Origin: Siphonodentalium dalli
Lineage: Eukaryota; Mollusca; Scaphopoda; Gadilida; Siphonodentaliidae
NCBI GenBank assembly: GCA_032622095.1
Contig: CP136068.1
Location: 47,238,443 to 47,302,442, forward strand
Direction of reading: 5' to 3'
DNA length: 64,000 nucleotides
This document shows positions 47,954-60,084 of the stretch, one piece after another. A program made the position numbers and the translations under genes. Each line of letters starts with the position of its first letter. Position 1 is the stretch's first letter. Under the pieces are notes generated by a model, which saw nothing but the letters and a program-made list of their open reading frames with translations, searched no databases and was not told the DNA's origin.

Positions 47954-48481
47954 GTTACCCAACAGTAGAGTTTTACTTCGTAAATCATTGGGATTTAGAA
48001 TTAACTGGTTAACCCCAAATTCGCGTTCGTAACGCCACAACGAACTGTTGCCCGACCCGAGCGAACTGTTGACTGGCTCCGAGCGAACTGTTGACTGGCC
48101 CGTTGCCGCCCGAACGAACTGTTACATGGTTTGCAATTTCCGTGACGTTTATTCAATATTCACAGAGACTACATGTGCTTTTTGCATTTAGATACATGGC
48201 GGTATATTCCAGTTAGTTCTCATAATTCGTTCGAAATAACACTATTAAAGAGTGTGATTAATTAGCAATGACCTGATCATATACAAGTAAATGTATTGGG
48301 TAACAAAGCAATTATTTCATGTGTCTTTTGGGAACAGGCAAAATTGTTGTCTCTCGGTATCAGGAATGACTATCGAACAGTTCGATAGTCATTCCTGATA
48401 CATCGGGACAACAATTTTGACTGTTCCCAAAAGACACATGAAATAATTGCTTACTGTCGAAATGTTATCTTCGAGGGTAAC
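47954..48481. mobile_element. Hairpin-bearing element, complete copy (GTTACCC ends)
   Basis: It starts GTTACCCAACAGTAGAG and ends GGGTAAC, a short inverted terminus. Two features stand out: repeated CGAACTGTTG words at 48040-48122, and a long hairpin at 48303-48455 (arms AAGCAATTATTTCATGTGTC and ATTCCTGATAC to the complement). A second copy is at 49102-49698. Confidence 0.65.
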
Positions 48482-49101
48482 AAGTGATATATATATATGC
48501 CCAATTTAACTGGTAGTTGGTCGGTTTTCAAGAAAAGGCAGGAATATATGTACAAGAAAACCATAATCACGAATGGTAACGCCCTTAAGATCATATTATT
48601 AGCCATAAATATAAATTATAATATAAAATATATTGGTTACATGAATGCACCGCCTCAGAATTCCGTTAAAACAACTAATCCTTTTATTATTATTACAAAA
48701 AACTACGGCTTATTATTGCAGGTTTCTCATTCACCACACCAAAAAGCTTCTAAATGCGGATAAAACATCGGAGGCATTGTGTTCCCGCCAAGGAAGAGTG
48801 CATGGCCCAGCCATTGTTCACACCTACAACATCGAAAGCAATTAACGCGGTCATAATAGTTACTGCAACTATATGACATCTACCGAATACACACCCCACG
48901 AAAACACGAACTGTGTTGTCCTGCGAGATATCCCATCGCTATATAGCTCAATTTGACACGGCCAGATTAGCCTTCCTACAATATCCTAAAACAATAAAGC
49001 TTCTCAAATCATCGGCATAGTGAACAGAACTTTCACGAACTTGGACATCGACACTTTCTAATCGCTCTACATAAGCATGGTCAGAGCTATCATCGAATAT
49101 T

Positions 49102-49698
49102 GTTACCCAATAGTAGAGTTTTACTTCGTAAATCATTGGGATTTAGAATTAACTGGTTAAACCCAAATTCGCGTTTGTAACGCCACAACGAACTGTTGCC
49201 CGCCCTGAATTAACTGTTGCCCGGTTTGCAATCACTGTCAGCTTTCGTGACGTCACGAGTGAACTGTTGCCCGACCCGGGCGAACTGTTGACTGGCTCCG
49301 AGCGAACTGTTGACTGGCCCGAACGAACTGTTACATGGTTTGCAATTTCCGTGACGTTTCGGCTATTTCCGGAAATAGAGACTACATGTGATTTTAGCAT
49401 TCAGATACATGGTGGTATATTCCAGTTAGTTCTCATAATTCGAAATAACACTATTAAAGAGTGTGATTAATTAGCAATGACCTGATTATATACAAGTAAA
49501 TGTATTGGGTAACAAAGCAATTATTTCATGTGTCTTTTGGGAACATGCAAAATTGTGGTCCCTCGGTATCAGGAATGACTATCGAACTGTTGCCCTCGGC
49601 CTACGGCCTTGGGCAACAGTTCGATAGTCATTCCTGATACCGAGGGACAACAATTTTGACTGTTCCCAAAAGACACATGAAATAATTGCTTACTGTCG
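49102..49698. mobile_element. Hairpin-bearing element, second copy
   Basis: This is homologous throughout to 47954-48460. It adds CGAACTGTTGCCC words between 49190 and 49335. Its hairpin (49510-49692) has a longer loop with CCTCGGCCTACGGCCTTGG. The terminal GGGTAAC is missing on the right, so this copy is 3'-truncated or diverged. Confidence 0.65.
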
Positions 49699-49699
49699 T

Positions 49700-51390
49700 G
49701 CAGCGATGTCTGCTTACGACGCATTCTGCACCGAGTCAGGTGGACTTGACCTTTTGGTGTTGGGTATACTTAACGCGTTCGTTCGATGCGATTACCCTTC
49801 GGTGCACATGCAAACTACATGTATGGTAAGACTCTTATGTCATGATATACACACCTAGTTACCACAGAGTAAAATTCCAAATATACATTCAACGAGACGA
49901 CTTGGTGGGCGCATTCCGATTTAGCAGCAGTCCAGGTTTTCCCCCAAGCAAAATCGATGACGCGGTTCTATTTTTGGCAATGTCATCGATATTTATATCT
50001 ATATATATATGCGATAGATAACTCTATATTGTAATGTTTATAATCTATATGCGTTAACCCACCACGTCAGGTGCTGTTTTAACGCCAATAAAGTGGCACC
50101 TCATAAACAGAGCCTTGCTTTTATTAAACGGACATGACTCATTCGAGCTACTAAATTTTGGAAGGAGGTATACGATAGACCTATAAATGCACGAAATTTG
50201 ATATACCACCCTCATAAATTTATTTGGCATGGTCACACCCATTTCCAGCTGTTTTTAATATTTCGCTCAGATGTGAAATAAACGCTCTTTATCAGGAGTA
50301 GACTAACACATAACGCTCTTTTCTGTTCCACGTCATTCACATGGCTGCTGTTAGTTTTTTTTTTTTAACCAAAAACACCGTGTTCAAAGCTGTATTTATT
50401 ATGCCTTCAATGCGCCATAGCTAACTGTATATATAACTATGCGACCAGGCGGTCAATGTTATAACTGGGGACAAATGTTTTACTCTGCTAAATTTTACTC
50501 CACTCTTTTAAATCAAAATAAGTTATTACATTTGAACCAAAACTCAGATCCATTCTGAGTCATACAATGCTCCAGTATTTATGATTGTCATCAACAAAAA
50601 GCGAGTTAAAATCAACAATTTCATCAATCACTTATCAATATATTAAATTGTAATACACCATGCCGTCCACAATCTCTGCGTATATACATTACTGATATAT
50701 ATATATAATGCTATACATTGGTGTCATTGTGTAATATGAGGTGCGTACAGAGGATAGCGGAAGGCTGGTATTGTCCTTGGCATGCAGCTACAAGTGTCTG
50801 GCGAACAATTTCAGTTAGCACTAAATACGCAATTTGTTATCTACGCATCACATTCAAGTCACCAAAACTCAGATACATGATAATTAGCTTCATCATACTT
50901 ATGTTTCTAAGGGGATTGAATAAATCGTACGTATCTGAAATTGTTTGATGACGCCCCCCCCCCCCCAATAATTGGGTAATATCTCATGCAACTATATCTT
51001 TCTTAGCAAGATGTACCCACCTCGGATGATAACAGTGCAGGAAACCATATAATTGTATTTGCCATTTACACTCCTGCATGTCACAAACACGTTATATATA
51101 TACAAACATATTTATGATTTATATAATGATCGTGGGTGAACAGATGTCACTATACAGTGGACGTAAAGAGTCGACCATCCGGAACACTATTTCGACCCAC
51201 GTTTATATTTAGTTCTCCTCAGGGTAGATTTAGGTTGCGAAGAGAATGTTTTTTCAGCACTGAAATCGAATCATGGCAAACTTTTCAAAAACTAATTAAA
51301 ATTTCTTCCAGAATGGAGCTACATCTTTCAAATAAATAAATGGCTGATTGAACATTTATTTATAACACAAGAATTTTAACAGTTTTGTTT
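49700..51390. other. No gene recognised; poly-C run
   Basis: It contains a repeat fragment near 50100-50180 (see 26640-26890) and a 13-nt C homopolymer at 50954-50966. No exon was identified. Confidence 0.4.
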
Positions 51391-51399
51391 CTCCGATAG

Positions 51400-51597
51400 T
51401 ATATGTATATATACACCGGTAAATTTAATTTCTATCTAAATGCTGAAAAAAACATTATTGTCTCAGAAATACACAATACAGAGAACGAAATACAGCTATG
51501 GATCGAAAGAGTATGCCATATCGTTGAGCGCGACAATTTTCGTCGACCTTATAGTAACATCTGGGTGCACATGTCTGTGTCACCCACGACCAAAACA
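51400..51597 (+). CDS. Candidate internal exon, unrecognised protein
   Basis: A strong pyrimidine tract and acceptor (TTTTGTTTCTCCGATAG) precede 198 open bases, phase 0-0, that end ACCAAAACA before the donor GTAAGTATC. The product has ordinary protein composition: GKFNFYLNAEKNIIVSEIHN, NEIQLWIERVCHIVERDNF and SNIWVHMSVSPTTKT. I do not recognise a domain with confidence. Its phase fits the exon at 54189, so it may be part of the same gene. Confidence 0.4.
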
Positions 51598-51867
51598 GTA
51601 AGTATCGTTATGAAACCATTAACGGCCAATGGCTCCAAAAACTCACTTACTTGTTATTAAAAAACAAACAACAAAACAAAAGTTCCTATGTGTGATTTAC
51701 CGTCATTTCTCGAGTGATTATAAACGATAATTTCACTTGTGAATTATGTCACTTTAATTAGTGCGTCGTGTGTGCATATGCCATATATACATGTATGCGT
51801 CATGTGAGTAATGGCGGTGTTATTCGGATTTATGGTAAATAAGACGTTTATAGTGGAATATAATAAA

Positions 51868-51998
51868 CAGAATAATCACTTGATCATTATATTCGGGGAC
51901 AATTTATAAAACTCGCGAGCGCAATGCTCTCTCGTATTTATACAACGTCCCTGCCTCCCATGAATTATTTCACATTACCAGTTCAATCAAGTGATTAT
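51868..51998. repeat. Imperfect hairpin
   Basis: GAATAATCACTTGAT at the left and ATCAAGTGATTATTC at the right, with a weaker inner match. Probably a small palindromic element. Confidence 0.5.
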
Positions 51999-52599
51999 TC
52001 TCCATATATATAACCGAATCTTCTGTTGTTGGTTTACTATGACTCAACAGCAGTGCTTATACCACAATAAGCACACCACTTAACATCGCCGCGGTTGGAA
52101 ATTGCCAACTGGTTGCCATTTCAGTCCAAAAATGATCAAAAGTAGGAAAATAATAATGTTTCCGTCTGGTGCGAAAAAAAAAACACGATTCACACTAAAA
52201 TACTGGTTTAAAACAACGTTAACTTGGTTTTAACATTAAATTTCTTCCTAATGGCAATGCTCTGTCAGGAATAACAGTTGTAATAGTTGAACAAATTGGA
52301 CACAGTTGGTGAGACTCCAGAACCAATGTCGCCACATCGACCCCTGCGTATACAGTATCGGGAGTACTTTACTTTGAACACATTTATTTGTCTAATTTTA
52401 TAAACACAATCGCTGAAAACGGCTCCATTCGGGAGCCTTTTTATACAGCGCCAGGGAGGGGACTGCTGCCACTGCACAAATGGGCATGCAGCCCCTTTGT
52501 GCGTTAGGGACCTGCAACCCTTGTGTGCACTTCGCTCACATATTTATTCTGCTGCGTCAATATATGATCGTGCAAATAGGTTCATATTGGACCTAAATA

Positions 52600-53035
52600 T
52601 TGGCATTGGTTCATATATAGGACTTATTTCATTCTGAAATAAGCCCATAGTGGTCTACTGAATAGTGCAATGATACTAAGCACGAAAGGCCTCTAGACTT
52701 ACAAATGTATTAAATGATCGTTTTATAAGTCATGTCTCCATTCTTTTGGATCATATATATATATATACAATGCATACATATAAGCTGCAGCACATCATCG
52801 TGAAAAGAGGTTCACATTGGACTTATTTGATTCTGAAATAGGCCCATAGTGAGCTTAATTTAAATTTTATTTACCTAATTTGTTTTAATCAAATTTTTGA
52901 AAAACTAACGCCGGTATACTCCGCCAGGGTACCCCGAATCACCACATAAAATTTGGTTGAACTCGGATCAGCCGTCTGGGAGAAAAATCCGAACAGACAG
53001 ACGAACGGACGGATTCTACTCTATTATATATAGAT
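52600..53035. repeat. Repeat fragments and retroposon-like tail
   Basis: GGTTCATATTGGACC and GGTTCACATTGGAC lie next to CTTATTTCATTCTGAAATAAG-type hairpins at 52569-52650 and 52810-52855. 52925-53010 contains GGTACCCCGAATCACCAC and GATCAGCCGTCTGGGAG, then ACAGACAGACGAACGGACGG, the style of ending common to RTE-type retroposon tails. Confidence 0.5.
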
Positions 53036-53359
53036 AACATATAACAAAACTGTTTTATACATGGATTGGATCACAAGTGCTGGTTTCACATGGAGTTCTT
53101 ATCTTTGTCGGGAGTAAAGGTTGTTACGAAGATAGAACTCCATAACGAGACCACGTGAACGTATACGAACATGGAGTATAAAGTACATGTATCAGTTAAA
53201 TAGTTACAGTACAACTATAACGCCATTTTATTAAGTAGTCAAATTCCAAATTTTCGAAACTTATGTTGAACCCATTTTCTTCACAAAGTACATTTTTATG
53301 GACTATGATGTAAATCTCCAAAAATTCATTTATCCCATAATGGTCGGACGGTCGAATAA

Positions 53360-53503
53360 GTTAACCCTGATAGAGTGGTATAAGTTAACCCTGATAGAGT
53401 GGTATAAGTTAACCCTGATAGAGTGGTATAAGTTAACCCTGATAGAGTGGTATAAGTTAACCCTGATATAGTGGTATAAGTTAACCCTGATATAGTGGTA
53501 TAA
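53360..53503. repeat. Minisatellite, six 24-bp units
   Basis: The unit GTTAACCCTGATAGAGTGGT plus ATAA starts at 53360 and repeats every 24 bp. The last two units have TATAG in place of TAGAG. Because 24 is divisible by three it creates a repetitive open frame that I do not treat as a gene. Confidence 0.9.
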
Positions 53504-54188
53504 GAGCTTTGCCATTAGACTGATTGAGAGGTTTAAACTGTGAACTTCAAACGTCATACTTCAATCAGTGACATACCATACCACTATATATATATAAATT
53601 TCGATAAGCGTATGATGATTTGTTATATTTGCACACAGGAATATCGCAAAATTACTTGTACACAATAGATAGAATAATTTACCCCGCAGGGTCGTAACAC
53701 AACAAAGAGAAGTCGCGAAATTATAGGTATACATAGGGCGTTCATGTTCAGTTATCAAACTCTTGCTTCTAATCTCTCGTTTTTTGCCCACCATGCGTCA
53801 TGCCAACAACATATATCAAGTTGAGCCCGCGGGAACATGCTGTCCCTAAATGATATGAAATGAGACGCTGGACAACCTGGTTAGTGATGTTAGTCCACTG
53901 GTTCTATCCTTAGCTTTATAAATAATGTACCACACGTGTATCTTATAGCTGTCAGGTCTAAGCGACTCTATACGGAATAAATGCTCTCTCTTTATATGCC
54001 ATTTTCAGGAAAGTATTGCCTTAAGTAGTGAGTGCCGATATGTATGCATATAAATTCCCAGTTGTTAGTCCAACTAGCGTAGCACAATATTTCCCGACAT
54101 ACGTTATATAATATGATTGTATGATGCATATTTTGTTTATTTTCCAAAAATATATTCCATTAAATCAAATAAGAACTATATTAGTTAG

Positions 54189-54314
54189 GATACGATGTTT
54201 AGTTCGTATATCGTGATCATCGCACCTCAGCCATCGTCCGACTATAACGTTTCGACCTGTCGTGGGAATCTGCGAGAGTTACACGACATTTACTATGCTC
54301 TATTTTCACACAAA
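54189..54314 (+). CDS. Candidate exon, SEFIR/TIR-like signalling domain fragment
   Basis: Between TTAGTTAG and GTAAGTGG, 126 bases read open in phase 0-0: SSYIVIIAPQPSSDYN, then RGNLRELHDIYYALFSHK. A hydrophobic strand ending in a proline-containing turn, followed by ELHxxYY, resembles the C-terminal half of SEFIR domains (IL-17 receptor and Act1 type). That resemblance is from memory of the pattern only. The acceptor is poor in pyrimidines. Confidence 0.35.
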
Positions 54315-54449
54315 GTAAGTGGAATAGTTCATATGAAGGGCAATGATATGTTGAGTATACAGTTTCAGTTTCAAGCCTCGGAAGTAATGTCGCGATTTGT
54401 GTACTGTATTTCTTCTCAAAAGACCACCCCTCCCTAATCGACTTGTTAA

Positions 54450-54684
54450 CCCTTACATGACTGGAGCTTCCTGCAATTTTGTGAAGAACCCCCTCCCAAT
54501 GCATTCTCTTAGCTCTGCTCCCAAATGGAGCCTAGCTCGCATATATAAGAATATGCATTGGTCTGATAATATTTACATTGCCCTCTTAAGCCAGTGTGTT
54601 TTGTTTTATAGATACATGTGAGGCTCCATATGGGAGACTCGCATATATAAGATAATGCGCCATGATATTTAATGCTGCACAGGG
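54450..54684. mobile_element. Degenerate piggyBac-type MITE (235 bp)
   Basis: TTAA borders (54446-54449 and 54685-54688) flank CCCTTACATG at the left and AGGG at the right. Two mutated copies of the family palindrome lie inside: 54498-54562 with CCAATGCATTCTCTTAG and GAATATGCATTGG, and 54600-54665 with CATGTGAGGCTCC and GGGAGACTCGCATATATAAG. An older relative of 123-567 and 12676-13068. Confidence 0.7.
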
Positions 54685-54689
54685 TTAAA

Positions 54690-55480
54690 TTTAAAATTGT
54701 ATTACGCAGAGTCACTGCAGATCGTTTTATAGACAAAATAGTCATCGGCGGTATCTTGTCACCCACAATTTAATAAATGCTCGTTCATTTAAATTTAAAT
54801 CCAACGAGGCGGTATTCACCTAAATGTTTATGGATAAACCACGGTGTATGGTACCATATTAACAAAATCGACGTTCGGGATTACCACATAGAAGGTCGTG
54901 GTTTATCAACATTCATATTGGACCTTTTTGTATCAATAATAAAGACCGTGGGACAAATGTATAAACCTTATTATGTAGTTGGTATGCTGCATACAATTGC
55001 ACATACGATGTATACATACGTTACAACTACGTTTATGCACTTGATCAAATAGCCACTCTTTGCTGTTTATCAATTGATTATTTCTTTTCTTCAATACATT
55101 CATCAGACTTCAGAGAATACCCGTATGTTGCGTAACGATCTGTGACAGATGTCAATTTCTTTTTGCACTACTACAACGTGTTAGTTCCACATTTTAGCAT
55201 TCTGGAAATTAACACGTCCGTCGGCGTCTTCACGCTCATTTGAAACGAAACCGAACATTTCGCTGCCTGGCTACTCAACTTGGAAATTGCTTTACTGACC
55301 GGAGAATATCTGCGCAAATGACGGGTATGTTAATTGATCCAGATTATGAATGTTTTATTTTCTAAATAGCGATGATTCCAACATAAAATTAACTTTTCGA
55401 ACTGGATTAAAGAATATATGCGCGCATTTATGCCTGCTATTAAGGAGGTTCGTGTGTACTCAATTGTCAGATAACAAAAC
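54690..55480. other. No gene recognised
   Basis: Non-coding sequence between MITE and hairpin cluster. Open frames here show no family resemblance or splice context. Confidence 0.4.
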
Positions 55481-55484
55481 AGTT

Positions 55485-55694
55485 ATCACCCTTGTTTTCG
55501 TGGGACCTGGAATGTCACCATCGGGCCTGGCGGCCCTCGGGTGACATTCCAGGTCTTGAGCGGGCGACAAATCCCCGGGTCTCACTCAATCGCGGGCGAT
55601 AACTGTATATTATTGTACACGAGAACATGGGTTCAACCGGTGCACTCAGTGCCCTCAGTGCACAGGTCGAACCCATTTTTTCCGTGTACAATAA
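55485..55694. repeat. Three hairpins, GC-rich
   Basis: One long stem pairs AGTTATCACCC (55490) with GGGCGATAACT (about 55600). It encloses ACCTGGAATGTCACC paired with GGTGACATTCCAGGT around a GGGCCTGGCGGCCCTC loop. A third stem pairs ATTATTGTACACG (55613) with CGTGTACAATAAT (55682-55694), with GGTGCACTCAGTG and CACTGAGG-type inner pairing. Part of the inner sequence recurs at 1051-1092. Confidence 0.65.
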
Positions 55695-55782
55695 TGATGA
55701 TCAGAATATTTAAATAACACCGAACCCATCCCAATGATGCATTGACATCGTAATGAATACAATGTGCTTACATGTATTCATA
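55676..55782. repeat. 107-bp direct repeat, left copy (LINE target duplication)
   Basis: Identical to 59605-59711 over 107 bp by direct reading, from TTTTTTCCGTGTACAATAAT to CATGTATTCATA. Confidence 0.9.
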
Positions 55783-58700
55783 ATATTCTTTATTAGCCTC
55801 CATCGAGGAGAGTATTGTATGTTCATATACGGATATTATACAAATAATGTACAGTCTTACACATAAATGATAAATATATACATATTGTGGTATGGTCAAC
55901 AAGTGTCACTGTACTGAAGCCTCGTGCACTCATGGAGTTAATCAGCTATTTACAGTCACGGTACAGCTACATTCAGTTACCGGTAACTAACTTGCAGGCA
56001 TGCATTAGGAATGTCGATGTGTCCACAATAAAATTGCTATACACCGAAAACAATTCCGAGTCTGCGCAAGTGTCCTCGTTCCCTAAAATCAGCGAGATAA
56101 ATTGATTATCAGTTAGATTGCTCAATAAGAGGTAAATGTTCACTCCATATTTGTTCACAATTATGTCCCAATATATGTTCCGAAAGTGTAGCAGCGCTAT
56201 CGATTGGCATGCGAACAGAACGTGTACCAGTTCGTTTGGATAAGTTTGTCCACAAGAACGACACAGTTTGTTGTTGACGTATGTTGTTTTGTTCAACAAC
56301 AGCGCAAGGTGTTTGAGCTGGACCTCGTACTGTCTATTGGCAGAGAGTATCTGCCAGATTGTCCATGGTTTTCTGGGGTTCTGGTGGCACGTATAGAATG
56401 TCGACAAATCATGATCTTGTGATACAGATGTTTGCCAGTGATTCGTATACAGGTCCGACACCCGCGACTTTACTAAAACTTCCACTGTGCCTTCTCTGGG
56501 AACGATCCAGTGTCTAAAAATTCTAGAAGGTAATGTTTTAGATCGTATTTTTCTAGAATAGGAAATATTTCAGATACAAAACCGGAAGCAAGTCTATCGA
56601 ACAGCATATACTGATATGTTTTCACTAGGAAAATCCTCAGTGGAACGTCATGGTTACGTGGAATGTGAACTAGGTTTTCGAGGAAGCACAGTTTTCGAAT
56701 GTCTATCTCTCGCTCTATAGGTAAGAGTCCAAGAAGACCAAGGGCAACATTTGTCCTAGTCCGGGATGGAACAGCCTGTGTGTTTTTAACGCAGGTTCTG
56801 AATCCTCTTTCCAATGTGCATAAAACAGACATTTTGTGTGTAGGCAACAATTCGCACCCATACAAAGCACGTGGGAGAACGATGGATGAGATCAGTTTTG
56901 CCATTGTTATCGGAGAACACGATTTTGTTGTACGCTGTCCAACTAGCGCAAAGTATGTTCGTCTCATCTTGTCCGCCATGCATTCGGCACGGGCCACGTC
57001 GCACTTAAATTTTCCTTGGAGAATACCGAGATGAGTGCACTCTTGCGTTTCTGATATCACATCGTTGCCAAGAGTCCACGAACGGTTTGCAGAATTATGT
57101 CGCTGTATTGACTCGTTGAACACGACGACTTGGCTTTTCGTGATCGAGAAGTTGAATCGCCATTTAACACTATATTCGTGGCACACGTCGAGCATTTCGT
57201 CGAGTCCGCTTTTACTCATGGCAATTAGTGCGATATCGTCAGCTGTCGTAGGACAAGCGCATTGTATGCCTTGTATGGATGCACCCTGATTAGACTGTGC
57301 CAGTCGCAGCAGAAGGTCATTAACGTAGACCAAATAAAAAAACGGGGACGTCACGGCCCCCTGACGGGATCCTTGTGAAATGGTGATTGATTCTGATATA
57401 TGTCCAGTGTGTAATACTTTGCTCACGCAGTTCTGATGCATGTCGTATATGACACGTAGTATTTTGCCACGGATACCTATTTTGTGCAGTTTGACTAGTA
57501 GTCCGGAGTGTCACAGTTTGTCGAACGCCTTCTGGCTGTCTAAAAAACAAACGTATGCTTTCGATCCCAAGTCACCGGCGTAACTAATCGCTTCTTGTAG
57601 GATGAAAGAAGTCATTGTGCAGCTAATTCCCTTTTGGAATCCATTTTGGAGAGAACTCGGGAATCCAGACATAATGGAGCTGACTAGAAATCTGTTCAGT
57701 AATACACCTTCGAACACTTTATATATAACGGATAGTAGAGTTATTGCTCGGTAGCTGTCGGGATTCTGTTGAGGTTTCGGAGCGCCTTTGAAGATGGGAA
57801 CAATTAATCCTATTTTCATCTGTATTGGTATTGATTCCATTGAGATAATGCCATTAAAGAGTTTTGCCAATGCACAGTAGAGTTCAGTGGGAGCATACAA
57901 CAAATGTTCATTGACGACTCTGTCTATCCCTCCAGATTTGCCAGGTTTCAACGATTTTATAACAGTAATGATCTCGTCGGTTAAAATGGGATGTGAGAAC
58001 ATGTCCGCATTGTAATCTGTGTGCAGTGGGCTCAGGATATCTCGAAGAGTTGATTCCACCTCAGCCTCAAAGAATTGGTCAGCATGAATTTTAGATGAAT
58101 ACAGTGTTGAGAAATAGTTCTGCCAACCTTTTAGAATGTCGCTAGGGTCTTTCATCGTAGTACCTTCGAATTCCATAGTCGAACATAGTTTCGGGCGCTT
58201 TGATTTGTCAGAATTGACCAGTTTCCAAAACGAAGACTGATCACATGTTGCGAATTTTTCCAACTCATCAAACATGTCGCGTTCATGTTGGATGCCTGCC
58301 TGTCTGAATGCTCGGCGGAAGTCACGTTTCGAAGCTTTGTATTCAACGTACGACGAGGACAGTTCTGAGTGAACCTTACCGTTGCGCATCCATCTGGTTC
58401 GGTTTTGCTTTGAGATCTGCAGAAGAGAAGACAATTCGGGTTTCCAGAATGGTTTCAGACAATTTCGAAAATGTTTAAAACCCGCTGCTGCTTTCGATGC
58501 TGATAGCAGATCCGAGACAAGGCGGTCATACATCGTGGAAACATCATCAGGACTTGCTAGTACAATGTTATTGGCAATACTGTATCGACTGCTGAGATAC
58601 GAATGGTACACTTCCCGGTTCAGACGTTTCCAGTTAAATACACGCTTTTGATGCGGCAATGAATTCATTACGTTCCATATAGGAAGGCGTATGTTGCAGG

Positions 58701-59604
58701 AAATAGGAACATGAGACGATGTGTTGTGAGCATCGTCACTGAAGATATGACAGTTGTCTACTAAGTCGCTCAGCACATGGGAAACAAGTACATGGTCGAT
58801 CAGCGTCGGTGATCCTGTTGCAGCGAACGGGAAAAAAGAGAATCGTTCCCCAGTTCGTTTGGATGAAGTAGAAGCGGCATCCATGTCAGTCCTCTGAAGA
58901 AACTTCTTGAGTAAGTCATTGCGCGTTTTATGGGTTTCTGGGATAGAATCAGAAAGATGTAACGTCAGATGAGCGTTCAAATCACCCATTACTATCACTG
59001 GGCCATCGGCTGATAATTGATAAACAGTGCCCTCAACGTCCTCCAAACACTCCTTAAAGAATGCATCGCTGTGGTTGGTGCTCGGGAGGTAGACTTGAAT
59101 TACGCTTAAATAAGATGTGTTGTCGAATTTCAGCTGTATTGCGACAAGTCTGTCATTGTTTATGACAGTTGGAACAGAACATGCACTAGCAATGTCATTG
59201 CGTACAAGAATAGCTACCCCATCTCTCGTGAAGGAGCCGCCGTTTGACGTTCGTATAGCACGACCGGGTCGAGCAACAGACGCGTAACTAGAAGATACAC
59301 TGTCCAAGAAATGGAGGTTGCTGGCATCTAGCCAATGTTCTGAGATGCCGAGAACTCCATAGTGGCAGCTTGCTGCGAGTTGAGTGAGGTATGACGAAGT
59401 AGATTTCGCACCAGAAGCATTCCATGTTAAGATATTGAGATTTAGGGTTGAACTATCCATTATGTAGATGTTGGAGGGTCACGATTCCAAGGTCTGCAGT
59501 AGACCCCTTTTGGTAGGAAATTATCGCCGAGGAAGCCGTCAGCATCCGACCTGTGCACGATTATCCTGGCTGATTGAGTTCCTCGTCTGGAGCTGGAGAT
59601 AAGT
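55783..59604 (-). mobile_element. Single-ORF APE-type LINE, nearly full length
   Basis: The element is bounded exactly by the 107-bp direct repeats. On the minus strand it has a 144-nt 5' leader, one ORF starting at 59460 and a short 3' region. It ends with AATAAAG (55788-55794) a few bases from the right-hand edge of the left repeat, with no long A-tail. Its condition (one stop and one frameshift) makes it the youngest LINE in the window. Clade within the I/Jockey/CR1 supergroup is uncertain. Confidence 0.85.
55973..59460 (-). pseudogene. LINE ORF: endonuclease, reverse transcriptase and zinc knuckle, two disabling changes
   Basis: The frame starts MDSSTLNLNILTWNASGAKS, with the endonuclease motifs ISEHWLD, GVAILVRND, VIVMGDLNAHL, LIDHVLVS and TSSHVPISC. 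Reverse transcriptase follows with LKPGKSGGIDRV, VPIFKGAPKPQ, YRAITLLSVIYKVFE, QNGFQKG, FLDSQKAFDKL, SRQGAVTSPFF and TADDIALIA, keeping the catalytic Asp pair. A C-terminal CRSCGQTYPNELVHVLFAC forms a CCHC knuckle. Two breaks are seen: TGA at 57509-57511, where family members have Trp after AFDKL, and a frameshift near 56480. Otherwise the about 1,160-codon ORF is open. Confidence 0.85.
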
Positions 59605-59711
59605 TTTTTTCCGTGTACAATAATGATGATCAGAATATTTAAATAACACCGAACCCATCCCAATGATGCATTGACATCGTAATGAATACAATGTGCTTAC
59701 ATGTATTCATA
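59605..59711. repeat. 107-bp direct repeat, right copy (LINE target duplication)
   Basis: Identical to 55676-55782. It marks the 5' boundary of the LINE. Confidence 0.9.
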
Positions 59712-60084
59712 GCTTACCGCTATCTACAATACCTTATTATGGAATACAATGTGATTACATGTGCGTGATGATATTGTATCGGGAGAGGGTTTTCATAAGT
59801 TTCAAACACATGTGCCTCAATCCCTTCTGTGAATTAAAAAATCAAGTACAGCAGGACCCGTGAGGTCGAACTGGTCGTTTAAATTAATATATAGAGTTGT
59901 CCAACTTACGTAGCTGTGTAAGTGCCGAATCAAGATACACCTTTTTGCCGTTAGCCCCCATATGAAGATCGCCACATTTGCCAGTTCGGTTACACTTCCT
60001 TATTCAGTTTCGGTTTGGATTAAAGTATTCGGTCACTTGTTATTATTCCTCTTAATCTTTGTGTTACAGGTAATAACCGTATTT

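Noticed and set aside
47833-49700. CRISPR-like pattern of repeated words
   Set aside because: Spacing is irregular, repeats are in a eukaryotic hairpin element, and no cas genes are present.
53330-53557. Repetitive open frame with IRVNLYHS units
   Set aside because: It is a translation of the 24-bp minisatellite; there is no gene context.
57035-57289. Plus-strand frames antisense to the 56-59-kb LINE
   Set aside because: Shadows of the reverse transcriptase ORF.
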